Origin: Agriotes lineatus
Taxonomy: Eukaryota > Arthropoda > Insecta > Coleoptera > Elateridae
Direction of reading: 5' to 3'
Assembly: GCA_940337035.1 (NCBI GenBank)
Contig: OW679202.1
Coordinates: 18,823,200-18,887,199, forward strand
DNA length: 64,000 bases
Below are positions 35,198 through 46,374 of the stretch, in pieces. Position 1 is the first letter of the stretch. The number at the start of each line of letters is the position of its first letter. Both the position numbers and the translations under genes were made by a program. The notes beneath the pieces are model-generated. The model did not search any database, was not told the origin of the DNA, and was given only the letters and a program-made list of their open reading frames with translations.

Positions 35198-35455
35198 AAC
35201 AAGAGATCAAATAAATTTACAATTAGAGTCTCCTGTGATATGTGTTATACGTTTGGCAGTACTGAAGTGTATTGTCAGTCTATGTCAAATTCGAGATTTG
35301 CAGGTTAAGTTTTACGTCAGTCTGTGTCAAGCAACAAACAAAACCTAACCTACTAATCTCGAATTTGAGATAGACTGATAATACACTTCGGTACTGCCAA
35401 ACGTATAACACATATCACAGGCAACTGTAATTGTAAATTTATTTGGTCTCTTGTT
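35198..35455. repeat. Foldback repeat: ~110-bp arms, ~40-bp loop
   Basis: The left arm 35198-35307 and right arm 35347-35455 are inverse copies with few mismatches (GATATGTGTTATACGTTTGG against CCAAACGTATAACACATATC). They would form a long, nearly perfect hairpin if transcribed. The 5S-like SINE follows directly. Confidence 0.85.
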
Positions 35456-35477
35456 ACTTATATTATTGTGAAGCAAG

Positions 35478-35752
35478 AAGCAAGGTCCCGGGTGGTGTAG
35501 CTTGAACAAGCGTCCACGTTCGATCAGCAGAGTTAAGCAACGCTCTCTCTGGTCAGAACTTGGATGGGAGTTCCACGGCTGTATCTCTCGGCGCCTCGTG
35601 ATACGGCTGTCACAGAAATAGTTGGTCCCGGCGGTCATAACAACATTATGACTGTCGTTAGTGGGGTTGGAAGTCCCCATAAATGCACAGCGACGGCTAT
35701 AATTGGCCTAACGGCTGTTGGCTGAGTGCGAAATAAATAAATAAGTGAGAAT
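35478..35752 (+). mobile_element. 5S rRNA-derived SINE (SINE3-like)
   Basis: The first ~110 bases resemble 5S rRNA: CGTTCGATCAGCAGAGTTAA, AGCAACG, then GGTCAGAACTTGGATGGG, which covers the internal Pol III promoter (box A, intermediate element, box C). A ~150-base unrelated body follows, ending in AAATAAATAAATAAG. 5S head plus body plus simple tail is the SINE3 layout, so this is a retroposon rather than a 5S gene. Confidence 0.8.
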
Positions 35753-35759
35753 ACGTACT

Positions 35760-37500
35760 TAAACGAAAATTTCAATTTATATGTATGCCAACGTGGTTTT
35801 TAATATTACTCAGAAGATGTTATTAGTTAAATCCGCAATTTTATAAATATTTTATGACAAGAGGAAAGGTTATTTACTTCCGAAGAAGTAATTACCTTAA
35901 TACATTCTTTGTTAAATCCCTATTCCCTAATTCCTAATTCTAAAGTGAAAACAGAACAACACATTGCTAGCACTTTACCACCATTCACTAAAGAAAGTTT
36001 ATTAAGACACTGCCAAAAGAATAAAAATGATCGTTTCAGTATATGGCAGTAGACCATTTTTACAATATTTCCAGTTAAAAAATTTAAACTTGACGATGTG
36101 ACTGTATTCAATTATCAAACAAAAAAGTTAAGAAAATCAAAAACAAAAACTCCAAATCTTTTTTCTCAAAAATAATACTTTTCGACAGTATATATATAGA
36201 AAATTACGTAATATATATTGTTTTATTTCCATGATTTTTTTTGGAAGAATTAAAAAAAACGGTACCTACAAAAAGCTGTTTCCAACAAATGTAGAAGATT
36301 GCGTAATATATGATTTTTTTTTATTCGTATCGGAGAATTATAAAAACCGTCCCGAAAACGAAAAAAATTACTGTAAAGTACCACTTTCGGTTGGTCGACT
36401 TTAGTCAAAAATCATTGGGATTTCAAAACTTGTATTAGAAATAAAGATATAAATTTTCAGGCCGATCGATTAAATCGTCTGGACTGTAAAAAAGGCAAAC
36501 ACACAGACTGACAGAAACCATTTCGAAAAAAAGTAGTAAAATAAAGTAAAAGGCTTATCCCACGGCAAATCACATGGATTTATGCTAGAGATTCCTGTAC
36601 GTAATTAATTTAACTGTATTCTTCATTTTAATACGTGGCCCATTCATTTTAAATTTCAAATTTAGCAATAATTAAAATAGTAAATAATGGGACAAAATAT
36701 AAACGGCATAAAGCACTGCAAAAATTTGACAAACTACTAGAAATTGCAACAGAAGAACTTGAATTTACATAATCGATCATGGCGTCAAATTTTAAAACAT
36801 TAATAATAAAATGAGTCTTATCGTGTGAATTGAGTTAACAGCAATAAAAATATAGTTGGCATTTTTGTACAAAATTGCAAAAATATTTAGTTTAGGGCTA
36901 TAAATTAAACTTATAAAGATAAAAACTGAAAAAAATCAATTGGCTACTATTCCAGAAAAAAATATAAAAATTTACAATTTTTGGACTTTTTTTGGTCTCC
37001 CAGTTAGCATTTTTTAATTAGAAAACCTTTTTTGTAAGCTCGTTTCTAAGCTTTCAACGAAGTAAATGTTTTTAAAGACTAGTCGTCACTTTCTAAAAAT
37101 TAAATGATAAAAATTTAAATTCTTGAAATTTTAGAAATTCTTGAATCAAATTCAAAATTTTTACGCCTGCCAGTTTTCTTAGATTTCAATTTTCAAATTT
37201 ATTTTTAATTCGGATCATTTGGAGTACTTCGAGATATAGATCCACATTTGCTAAGTATGAATAGATGCACGTGTTTTTTTAAATTTAAACAGCTTTAGAG
37301 AAGATTGCTTTAAGATATCCAGATGGCACAATTTTCGATCTAAAACTTTAACAAAAAAATATTCAATTCGTTTAGATCTCCTTTATTCATGTCACCCATT
37401 AAATTTAGAATATGTTTTATCGGAAAAAAGCGGTAATTCCGGATTTTTTCAAAACTCTACTCTCGATAAAGTTTTTTTATACCCCTAAATTAAGGGGGCA
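35760..37500. other. No recognisable gene
   Basis: Very AT-rich. A block near 36430-36560 resembles diverged relatives of the ACTTCC-type repeat (text before a CAGACTGACAGA stretch). No coding evidence. Confidence 0.4.
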
Positions 37501-37502
37501 CA

Positions 37503-38816
37503 ATTGCTAACTCTGTTATTATTGGAGCTATGAAGTCAGTTAAATTAGCTAACTAGTATTATTTTCTCTCTCCTGATTATAATGGTAGAAACAAAAAAAT
37601 CTGTAAAAAGCTTTACCCAGAACTTCCCTCGCCCGAATTAGATCAATTTGCAAATTAAAAAAAAAATGTATTCCTCTGAAGTTTAAACTCGCCGCACCTG
37701 CATAGCGATCGTAACCGCATCTCCGCAGCGGATGTAACTGCGTCGAAAGTCCAACTGCGCATCAAACCTTATAGAAATAAGCGCGGCGCGCGCCTCTCTT
37801 CAACAGAACGGTCTTGTTGTTGAAACGTTTTTACTCGTTTGTGACATAATCCTGTATCGGTTGAGTCTTATTTCACCAAATGTAAAGCCTGATCTATGTG
37901 AAATTTATTACTTCATCCTATTTCAAAATTAACCCAAAAATAAACAAAATTTTATTTGTTTAAGGTGCTCACCTTGTATATATTTGTATGAAATTGTACC
38001 GGTATCATGCGAGGTAGATATATAATGTGTATGCAAAATATTGTCTTCCTCCGACAAATAGTTTTTCAGCTATACTGCCAACAGACAGACAGACAGACAG
38101 ACAAATAAACAGACAGACAGACAGACAGACAGACAGACCGACAGACGGAATTATGAAAACCTCTTTTTCGTCATCTAGGGACCCTGAAAAGTGAAGATCT
38201 AAAGAAAACTTGGAAGGTGATTTTTTCGTGATTACAATACTTCCTTCTTCTTTCAGACGAGAGAAGTAAAAAAAACAATCAAACATTTAGTTTTTCGTTA
38301 TCTTTAAAAATTATTTTTTTAATGGAATCAATTTCTCAGTAAAAATGCTTCTACAGCTTTTTTGATAAAATGTTAGATAACTGAGCTATTTAAAATTAAC
38401 TGTTTAAAACCCTGTAAAATCAAGTAGTTATGGAAGAGAACAAAACGGTACAATAATGTCCAGATCATGCAAAAATTCTTCAAAATCATAGTCAGTTGTT
38501 TAAATTATTGTAATTTTATAATAAATTATTATTCTGTTCCATGGCTAAAAGGTTTAAAATAGTTATTTTTAAATATGTCGATTATTTTCAAGATTATTAA
38601 ACAAATTCTATTAGCATCTTTGTTCAGAAATTGATTTAACATCGATTGATCCAAAAAACATAAAGCATTGCATTTAAAAAAATATACGTTTATAGAAATA
38701 ACTTCAGAAGTGGATGTTCGATTGTTTTTCTGTTTTCACTATCATAACCAGCGGAAAATCCTACTAATTTTCTAGTTTAACCGATTACATAGCTCCAATA
38801 ATAACGGAGTTAGTTC
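37503..38816. mobile_element. AT-rich segment bounded by ~90-bp inverted repeats
   Basis: AACTCTGTTATTATTGGAGC near 37507 and its inverse (GCTCCAATAATAACGGAGTT) near 38793, with similarity continuing inward about 90 bases. The centre holds a diverged, inverted relative of the ACTTCC repeat with a (CAGA)n tract (38082-38145). Probably a non-autonomous DNA element; no transposase. Confidence 0.5.
38005..38290 (-). repeat. Diverged ACTTCC-type repeat start with (CAGA)n
   Basis: Read on the minus strand: TTTTACTTCTCTCGTCTG, GGAAGTATTG, CAGATCTTCA-like and AGGGTCCCTAGATGA, then a long TCTG microsatellite. The order of blocks matches 7672-7840 but similarity is low. Confidence 0.5.
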
Positions 38817-38819
38817 ACG

Positions 38820-39610
38820 CTGTTAATACAAATCTTGCAATTACATATAAGGAAAGCATCGAAATTACTAACATATTCTATGCATTTGGATTACAAAAAA
38901 AATCACCCACTTTACTAGAGTACAAAAAATTCCAAGTCGTGTATGGACAACATCTCTACAAATTTTGAAATATAATTTGCAACTGTGGCCGTATTTCATC
39001 TAGCTGATCATAAAACTCAAATAATTAAATTCAATACTATCAAAAAACGAGCGACCTTCGTTTATAAAACCGTACCAAATGAAAGTTCTCGTAATATTTT
39101 CAAATTACCTCTTATCTGAAGATTGGGTAGAATTATATAGAGTTTGACTCAAACTGTGCAGTCAATACTTTTTATAAAATTGTTTCGTATTATCACAATT
39201 AATCTGATATTCTTATTAACATAAACACAAATATCAAATGTAAAAATGCCTCTATATTTACCAATCTCGAAAGAGTTTCTGCCAGGGAATATATAAATTG
39301 TCTTGGAAATAATTGGAAATTCAACTTCTATCGGCTCAATTTAAACAAAAAAATAATACAAATACTAACAAAACGACAACCGCAGTCGAGGCGATATACA
39401 GGTGCCGCATTAAAGATTAACATCCACTAAACGAAATAATTTCGGAATAGAATTATTTAATTCGCTTCGTAGTACTCTCAAAATGCCCCAACAAAAAACT
39501 ATAAAGTTAAGCCTCAGAAACATCTTCTGGCCAATGTCTACTATGAGCTCGCCGATTTCAGATTTGTAGAAAATGAAATCTATCTTGTTTTATTGACTAT
39601 AGTATTTTGT
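38820..39610. other. No recognisable gene
   Basis: AT-rich, no domain or terminal repeat. Confidence 0.4.
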
Positions 39611-39621
39611 GGTTATTGCCG

Positions 39622-39740
39622 TGCGCCGAATCGGCTGGCTTCGAAACGTCTTTGCGTCGAAACGTTTACCGCCGAAAAGTCCTCGCGTCGAACCGTCCCC
39701 GCGCCGAAAGGGATGCGCCGAATTGGTCGCGCCGAATCGG
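39622..39740. repeat. GC-rich degenerate tandem array, right (inverted) copy
   Basis: Repeats of GCGCCGAA / GCGTCGAA spaced 18-20 bases. Its reverse complement aligns from CCGATTCGG with the array at 18331-18500. It ends exactly where the mariner N-terminal coding begins. Confidence 0.75.
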
Positions 39741-40083
39741 CACCCTTCTTGCGCAGACCTTAGTCAACTTCAATTATTCAGATAAAATGTGATGAATAAG
39801 TTCAGTTGAGATACCCACAACCTCAGCTATCTCATGCATCTTCACTCGACGGTCTGACAATACCATATTATGTTTTCAGCCTCCCGTGCCGTTGATGGTC
39901 GTCCATTGCATGGGTTATTCTCCAAACTTTCTTTGCCTTGTTTGAAAAGTGCTGTTCATTTTTTAACCGTGGAGTAGCAAGGTGCAGATTCACCCAAAGT
40001 GTCTTCATGGATTGCTTGCGGCTGAAAACCTCTTTTAAACAAGTATTTAATACCAGCACGGTGTTGAACATACGCTTTTTCTA
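39741..40083 (-). pseudogene. Mariner transposase, N-terminal third
   Basis: Minus-strand frames give LPDIEKAYVQHRAGIKYLFK, IHEDTLGESAPCYSTVKK, ALFKQGKESLENNPCNGRPS, EIAEVVGISTELIHHILSE and LKLTKVCARRVP. These are the two helix-turn-helix units of an irritans/mellifera-type mariner transposase, ending at about residue 115. The next expected residues (R/LLLTEEQKR...) are absent here but start the fragment at 17611-18306. Stops and frameshifts are present. The 5' TIR beyond 40083 was not recognised. Confidence 0.75.
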
Positions 40084-40429
40084 TATCAGGCAGCAACGTT
40101 TTCAAATTATGAGAATTCAGGAAATTTAAAACAATATGAGATATAGAACAAGTTTGGTTAATAAAAACTAAACAACGCAAATCAATGGAAAACTGTTTTA
40201 TATCTTTGCTGTACCTTTTATTTTTCTTCAATTTTTACCAACGTCCATTATTCTTCTTCAGTTTTAGAAATAGTTTCAAGGTTGGGATCGAAATGAGCTA
40301 ATCGTAATGAAAATTAACTAATCGTAGCTATATATTGGCTAGATATAAGGATGTAATTGGAAGTAACATAAATCAAAACTGCAAAGTAAAATAATACCCT
40401 ACAAGGTTATTAAACATGCCTACATGCTA

Positions 40430-41250
40430 ATTCTTGTTCTTTCATTCGCGTCTGTCAGTGACTCCATTATATTCCTTTCTCCTCCAGTATCTTGCTTACA
40501 TCTCTTTCCCAGATAATCTTCGACCATCTTATTTTTCCGTCTTTGGGTCTTGCCACTCAAATTTTCTCTATTTTTTATCTTTGTCAATTCTATGGGTATG
40601 CGCTAGCCATCTTGATTGATTTTTTACATTTGTTTCATTTAACAGTTTGATTCTGTGTTTTCTTCTAACTTTAGAACTTTTTAGCACTTCTCCATTTGTC
40701 AAGCCTGGTTCCTGCGAAAAAATCTTATCTCACTGATTTGTATATAGTATTGGAGTCTTCTTATTAATTTCCACGACTCTATACGTTAAAGTGGGTAGAA
40801 GCACACTGACTTTTATTTTCTTTGAGACTGCTGTTCTATTGACTATCGTGTTGTATAAAAAGTGTTGGAGAGGATATTTTCGCCTTTCTTTACATTATAG
40901 TTCCATCAGAACTAGAATCTGACAGAGTTTTCCATTCATCATTTTGCTGTGTTGTTACGTTCCTGTTTATAGTTTTTAATAGCTGTCCAATATCAGTTTC
41001 TGTCCTAATACCATTATCTGGCCCTCCTTGCCTTACCCCTTACAACTGCGCATTAAATCATTGAACAGTTTTCTTGATATTGTATTATTCTTACCCATTT
41101 CTATATGGCCTGCTCATCTTAAACTTTAGATTTTTAGAAATTCAGTGGTGCCCAGTTGCTCTATTACTAGTCCATAGATCGTCAATAACACAGTTTTTTC
41201 CATCTTCATAATTCGTTAATGTCAATGCATGGTACGCCTACTTTATAATA
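40430..41250 (-). pseudogene. Possible LINE RT C-terminal remnant
   Basis: Minus-strand frames give weak blocks such as SVLLPTLTYRVVE, KVRRKHRIKLLNETNVKNQS, RWLAHTHRIDKDK and EWQDPKTEK. They follow the order of the region downstream of the RT in RTE-like LINEs (PxLLYGxExW ... RWxGHIxRMxxxRxxKxxFxWxPxGKRRxGRP). Highly degraded and uncertain. Confidence 0.3.
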
Positions 41251-41535
41251 ATGATAGTTGTGATGTTGATAGTACCCGCTCTCTCCAATAACGTTGACAA
41301 CGGTGGATATTAAACCCTCACCCCTATAGCATTCCTTGAAAAGTTAAAAAGCTGCTTATTAGCTGGTTTTCTAATCGAATCGCGGCCTTCGATACTTTTA
41401 TTCTCATGTTCATAAGCCTTATCCTCGTTGAAATATTGCTTCACACTATTTTTCAACTACGCTCTCACTCACTTGTTTAAAGTTGATACTTGATGGTTAA
41501 TGTGAAATAATAATGAGATGATGTTCTTGTTTCAG

Positions 41536-41729
41536 ATGTCCTGCAGCGTGACTGAGCGGGTGTCGGAGAACAGAGCTGGAGCCGGTGGGTGTCGCTTACG
41601 AGGCTCCACGAATAATCTCACGACACCCAGCTCCAAAGTTATTGCTACATCAAGTGCTACTACGGCAGTGGGAAACTTACGCAACAAGCCTTGTTGTCTT
41701 TGCTGGTGCTGTTGTTGCAGCTGTGGCTG
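41536..41729 (+). CDS. Dhit: Internal or first coding exon of an RZ-type RGS protein (cysteine string)
   Basis: A 194-base exon with a good acceptor (TTCTTGTTTCAG just before ATG at 41536) and a consensus donor (CTG|GTAAGT at 41730), leaving phase 2. It encodes 64 residues: MSCSVTERVSENRAGAGGC, an S/T-rich linker, then NKPCCLCWCCCCSCG. The cysteine string is the hallmark of RGS17/19/20 and of Drosophila Double hit (Dhit); it is palmitoylated and anchors these GTPase-activating proteins for G-alpha subunits to membranes. The RGS box is encoded in later exons that I did not find before 64 kb. The ATG right after the acceptor may be the start codon, implying an upstream untranslated exon. The cysteine string and splice sites support the RZ family; orthology to Dhit is inferred from the string alone. 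Confidence 0.75.
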
Positions 41730-41739
41730 GTAAGTTATT

Positions 41740-42755
41740 CCAGTTTTATTCGAATTAATAATTAATTATACGCCAACCTTTACATAGAGGTCTTTCTAAA
41801 CAGTTTCTCTCAAATACGTTGAAACGGTGTCTGTAGTCCCAAATGGCTTATCATTGGAATATGTATTATCCGCTAAGTTTTGTTAACATTTTTCAACAGT
41901 TGATTATTTATAAAAAACTTAAAATAGATATGTTAAAGAGAAAACATTTATCTTTGTATTATTATTTAAAACCTGATCTGAATGGTTCACACCCTTGAAT
42001 ATTTATTTTCTAGTGTTTTAGTTCTTATTTATTTTTAACTTTTTGTGAGATTGTAAAGTTTCGATTTGGTATTCTTTGTTAAATGTTGTATAGTAAGACG
42101 ATACATAAATCTTTCTCTCTCTATACCTATTATCGTTAAACTGAAATTAAGGAACAAGCATAACGTCCTAATCAGGCATTCTAAATGCAAATATGGGTAT
42201 TTGTTTTGGTTACTGCCTACAGGTTGTCTAAATCTGACTAAATACACTGAGAAACTTAGATACATAAGTCTATAAACTACAGTTACCTGCAGCTCGTCAA
42301 ACGAAAACTTTTATTTAAATTGAAGATATCGGTATAACTTTCAATGACTTATAATTTTCAAATTAACTTGAAGTTATACAGTAACAGTGTCTAAAATGAA
42401 AGTTCTCTCGGCTGTGTGCATATTCCTATATTAAAGTTCAATAAGCTAAGAAACAATGGAAAATATGTACCAGGCCTAGGAAATTACATACAAGATAGAG
42501 AACAGGCAGACTAAGTTTTAGAAAATTAAAATAAATTCCGATAAACGGTATAAGCAATAGAAATGGGTGATAATGTAAAATAAGCTGGCTGTAATTTAAA
42601 AAATATTGAAATATACAAACAAGGGGATAGTTACCGTGGTATCTGTGGCAGTATTAATAAATATAGTTGAATTATAAAATCTGTAAGTCTATAAAGTTGG
42701 TATATTGCGGAAAAACCATCGACTTAACATTAGGACAATGGTTGTCACTTGGAAG
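41740..42755. other. Presumed intron downstream of the RGS exon
   Basis: Starts with the consensus donor. AT-rich with no further exon recognised. Confidence 0.45.
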
Positions 42756-42758
42756 ATA

Positions 42759-43882
42759 CAGAGTATCGACTATAACTCTAGCCGATCTTTACAGGTGTGT
42801 GTTCTGATATCCATAATAATGAAGAAAGTGTATCTACGGGTGTGTCCGGACATGCTTTCTATATATGCCTATGAAGTTTTGACAGAGTTTACCAGGACTG
42901 AATGCAAAATTACAAGCTACGAAATATTGACAATTACAATTGTCTATAAAATATGTCAAATAATTTTCACGGCCAAATATTGTTTGACAGTGTAGTTTTC
43001 AAATCTACAAATCCCTTTCAAATATGTAGGGCTGAATATATACACCTATGCTTAGTTAGCTGATATCTACTTTATGTATGGCAGAGTAAACGTGTAAGAC
43101 AGTTAATGATTAGGCGCTATCCAGCATAACGTTCATGAAGTTGGGCGGACCATTTTCGAATATCAACTGTGCTTAATTGGATTATATTAGCACACTGGGA
43201 CCCGTAATTAGCACACCTATATTCATATGAGTTTTTGGAATTTTACTTTGGCGCGACTGAATTCAGGGCATCTGAAACATTTTCGAATTTCAACTTCATT
43301 ATTATTGTAATAATTAATGCTTAATTGGATCATATTAGCACACTAGGTCGTAATTAGCACACTTATATTTTAGGAGTTTTTTTAATTTTACTTTGGCACG
43401 GCTGAATTCACGGTATCTGAAACATTTTCGAATTTCAACTCCATTATTACTGTAATAATTAGTGCTTAATTGGATCATATTAGCATACTGGGTCCTGTAA
43501 TTAGCACACCTATAGTTTAGGAGTTTTTCACTCTGGCGCGACCATAATCATGGAATCCAGACCATGTTCGAATTTTAACTCCATTATTATCGCAATAATT
43601 AGTACTTGGAATGCACAACTTTGTCTTAATTTAAATGACTTCAGATTTATTAAGATAAATGAGATTCTTATGGTTAAGGTCGAACAAGGGGCACACTCTA
43701 TATAATGCAAGTTATTTGAAAAACTTCAAAAGTGTAGATGTGTTTGATAGAAAAAATCACGGAATAAAATTTTTGGACAAAAAATTACGTATTACTTTGT
43801 AGTCATTACATTACTGTATACAGCTGTTAATTATTTATCCTGTGATACAGGAAAATTAAGAAAATAGTAAGTTATATAATGT
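42759..43882 (+). mobile_element. Composite repeat with head, ~145-bp tandem monomers and 3' flank
   Basis: The head 42759-42905 (CAGAGTATCGAC..., TTTACAGGTGTGTGTTCTG, GGGTGTGTCCGGACATGCTT) matches the minus-strand head at 58519-58391. Three to four monomers follow; GCTTAATTGG or its counterpart recurs at 43171, 43319, 43464 and 43604 (periods 148, 145, 140). The 3' flank 43604-43882 is shared with 29220-29500. This is a mobile element with a central tandem array, as in some Helitron-like or mariner-like non-autonomous families. Confidence 0.65.
43150..43604 (+). repeat. Tandem array of ~145-bp monomers
   Basis: Each unit contains TTAGCACAC...GTAATTAGCACACCTATA, TTTTACTTTGGCGCG and TTCGAATTTCAACTCCATTA. 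Units differ by point changes and small indels. Single copies lie at 20.98, 29.13 and 58.2 kb. Confidence 0.8.
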
Positions 43883-43983
43883 AATATGGTCAAACGAATA
43901 AAACTAAAAACAGAGCACGTTAAACAACGCAATTAAAAGATTATCTCATATGCTTTCACTGCCATTGCCATTAATTATGTAAG

Positions 43984-46350
43984 GAATGATTATCGGGATT
44001 GCACTGTATCATGGTTGAGAAAGAAGAATTCTACCATGACACGGCCCAATCCCGAAAGGCGTTCGTTCCATACGAGATTCGTCCTGCCACCCGACGTTTT
44101 TATATAGGGAAAGCTACTGAAATTAATCGGACACGGAATAGAGTTGCATATAAGATACAATTTTTGTTGAAGCCCTTAAATAGAGTACTCTGTCTGCAAA
44201 ACCATCATATTTTGCTCAACTGTGTAATGCCTTGCAGTAGCAAACGTAAGGCTCGAGTTCGTTTTCCGAAAATGTAAGAATGAACGCCATGACTGCTCGG
44301 AGAAACATTAGCTTTTCTATAACGACGATTCTGTTCGGAAGCTCTTGCAGTTGAATCGTGCCTTGATGAATTCCACCGTCGCAGTCTATTAATAAATAAT
44401 CATTCGCATGTTATTTGTACGTAATTCGTCCTTCACATGACACTGGCGTTCCTTGTGGGAAAAGATGTTTTTCCGTAGCACACATTGTCTTGGAAGGAGA
44501 TTTTTTCATCTACCAACTTTGTAGATATCTGCAACCAAAGTCGAAGCAAGTACTTCCTACTCCGCAGAAAACAAATTTCCTCTCAATTGCAGGCTTCGGG
44601 CATTTAGTCGTGGAACAAGACCCGTCTTTGAATATGAGAAGCCAAATATATTCACATCGTGGTTGTTTTCGACAATATTCTTGAATTTGCCAACATCGCA
44701 GTAAGTTGCAGCGAAGGCCTGAATAAGCGAATCAAAAGGACACTTGTTTGTCTATTATATTTGTCGATTTCCAACATTGCCTTCAGTTGACTGTAGTTGC
44801 CATTTCTTAAGAATTCAATTCTTATAGTGCTTACTCGAGCAGTTTCTTCAATTGAATTGAAGCTTGGATTTAAAATTAAGTAACGAGAGCGTTGTCTTTT
44901 GCTGGTAGATGCACCTTCTCCTTTCTAGTTTTCAATACTATGATCTAAAGTAGGGGGCTTATCTTTATCTACTAAATTTACCTCCTCATTTCCAAGTCGG
45001 TTTACTTGAATTGTAAATTCTGCCGGACTTGATAGATGACTGTTACTATTTCCTTGTAAGTGGTCTGAGGCAGAAAATGTTGGTTTCGTTTAGGAGTAAT
45101 TTCCTTGTCTGTTGCAAGAGGGTAAATTGGAGTTTTAGCGGCTGCAATGCACCTTCTAACATCCTAATATGGGCCGGAATTAACTCGTCCACGCGGTGTG
45201 GCCTTTCCCCTTTCTTGATAATTCTGGATTTCTGTTCGTCGAATTCTCCTTCGACGGGTGTACTAAATGCAGTAATATTACCACACTTGAAACAAAGCAA
45301 CATAACAGCTGACCACAAAGGAATCGTTTCGCAGACGTCTACTAATGCTTTACTACTTATGGTAAAAAGTGAAGATTGTTCCCATTTCCATCATCAACTT
45401 CGACCATTTTCTTGCTTCTCTTCAGGAGCTCTGCAATCCAGGAGGTTTTATCTGATGCCTTTTTATTCTCCTCCTGTTCAGCAGTATTACTATCTTCGCA
45501 TGTTGCACAATCAACCTGAACTGATGAAATTCTGTCCTTTAACAGAGACTTCTGAAGGTCGCACTCTGTTTTCTCGCCTGTAGATTGCGAAACATCTCCA
45601 CTCTCGCTCTGGCTGAACGAAAAGTGCAAAAAGTATGCTACGGATTTCGTTAAGAGACTGGCTTTGGATCAGTACACAAATGAATCTTATGTAGAACTCG
45701 CGAGTCCTGCTACCTTTTCCTCCAAGACATGGCCATCCGCAAAGAATCTTGACAAAGTGGGCCACGTCTACCCGAATAAAACTGGAGGGAAGGCTTGTAT
45801 GTTGGCCATTACGTAATACTTGGAAAAATGCATTAACATACTGTTTGACGTTCTTCTGTTTGTTGAAAGAGTTTACTGTTGCGTACAATAGTGTGCAGGA
45901 AAAATCACTGACAACTTCCTTCGGTGTTGGTGCGGATGGCATTGCTACAGTGTCTCTCAGACAGTATCTGTACAACCGGTATTTGTACAAGCAAACTTGT
46001 ACCGTTTGTACGAAATGATGCAACGCCTTGATATAGGAAAACGTGTTCTGATAGCTCTTTGTTTGGCTTTCTAAGTTTACTTACAATGCTGTTTGTTCCG
46101 TCGATGTAGAGCTTTGTCGCGCGATGTTTGTACACAGTTTTATACATGGGTAACGGCGAATACGTCCAGTAATGGACTAAAAATTGTCCAAACCTATATC
46201 GACGATTGAGCTCGAAAACTCCAGCAAATACTTCGCCTGTAATAATGCCTGAATTGGATCTTTATCCAGCCTCTTTTTTGCTCTTTCTTCCGCCTTGGCA
46301 TGTAGTAGCAGATGACCCCCATAGAGGGGGCTAAGTTCCGCATCGAATGT
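43984..46350 (-). mobile_element. ~3-kb DDE-type DNA transposon, copy B, C-terminal-side part
   Basis: Collinear with 31640-33860. Begins with the same hairpin end (GGGATTG at 43998, CAATCCCG at 44049). It retains a block missing from copy A (45166-45325) but has lost about 170 bases near 44640. It stops at ATCGAATGT (46342-46350), where another element has inserted, and resumes at 48028. Confidence 0.75.
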
Positions 46351-46374
46351 GACACGACTCGGCGAAGGCATCAT
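44630..46374 (-). pseudogene. Large transposase-like protein, copy B
   Basis: Minus-strand fragments complement copy A. 46374-46177 contains KRLDKDPIQALLQAKYLLEF. 46147-45905 contains CIDGTNSI-like text (KLYIDGTNSIVSKLRKPNKE) and SEHVFLYQGVASFRTNG. 46023-45511 contains PTPKEVVSDFSCTLLYATVN (candidate second Asp), KQYVNAFFQVLRNGQHTSLP, FIRVDVAHFVKILCGWPCL and REFYIRFICVLIQSQS. 45629-45357 is acidic. 45318-45046 has LWSAVMLLCFKCGNITAFST, PVEGEFDEQKS and VDELIPAHIRML. These blocks match the layout of an uncharacterised insect/Hydra transposon protein family. Not functional. Confidence 0.6.

Noticed and set aside
38082..38145. CAGACAGACAGA array as a CRISPR-like repeat
   Set aside because: A simple tetranucleotide microsatellite without spacers, in a eukaryotic genome.
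18307..39740. Polinton/Maverick as explanation of the 21-kb segment
   Set aside because: No protein-primed DNA polymerase B, retroviral-type integrase, packaging ATPase or capsid-like frames were recognised inside.
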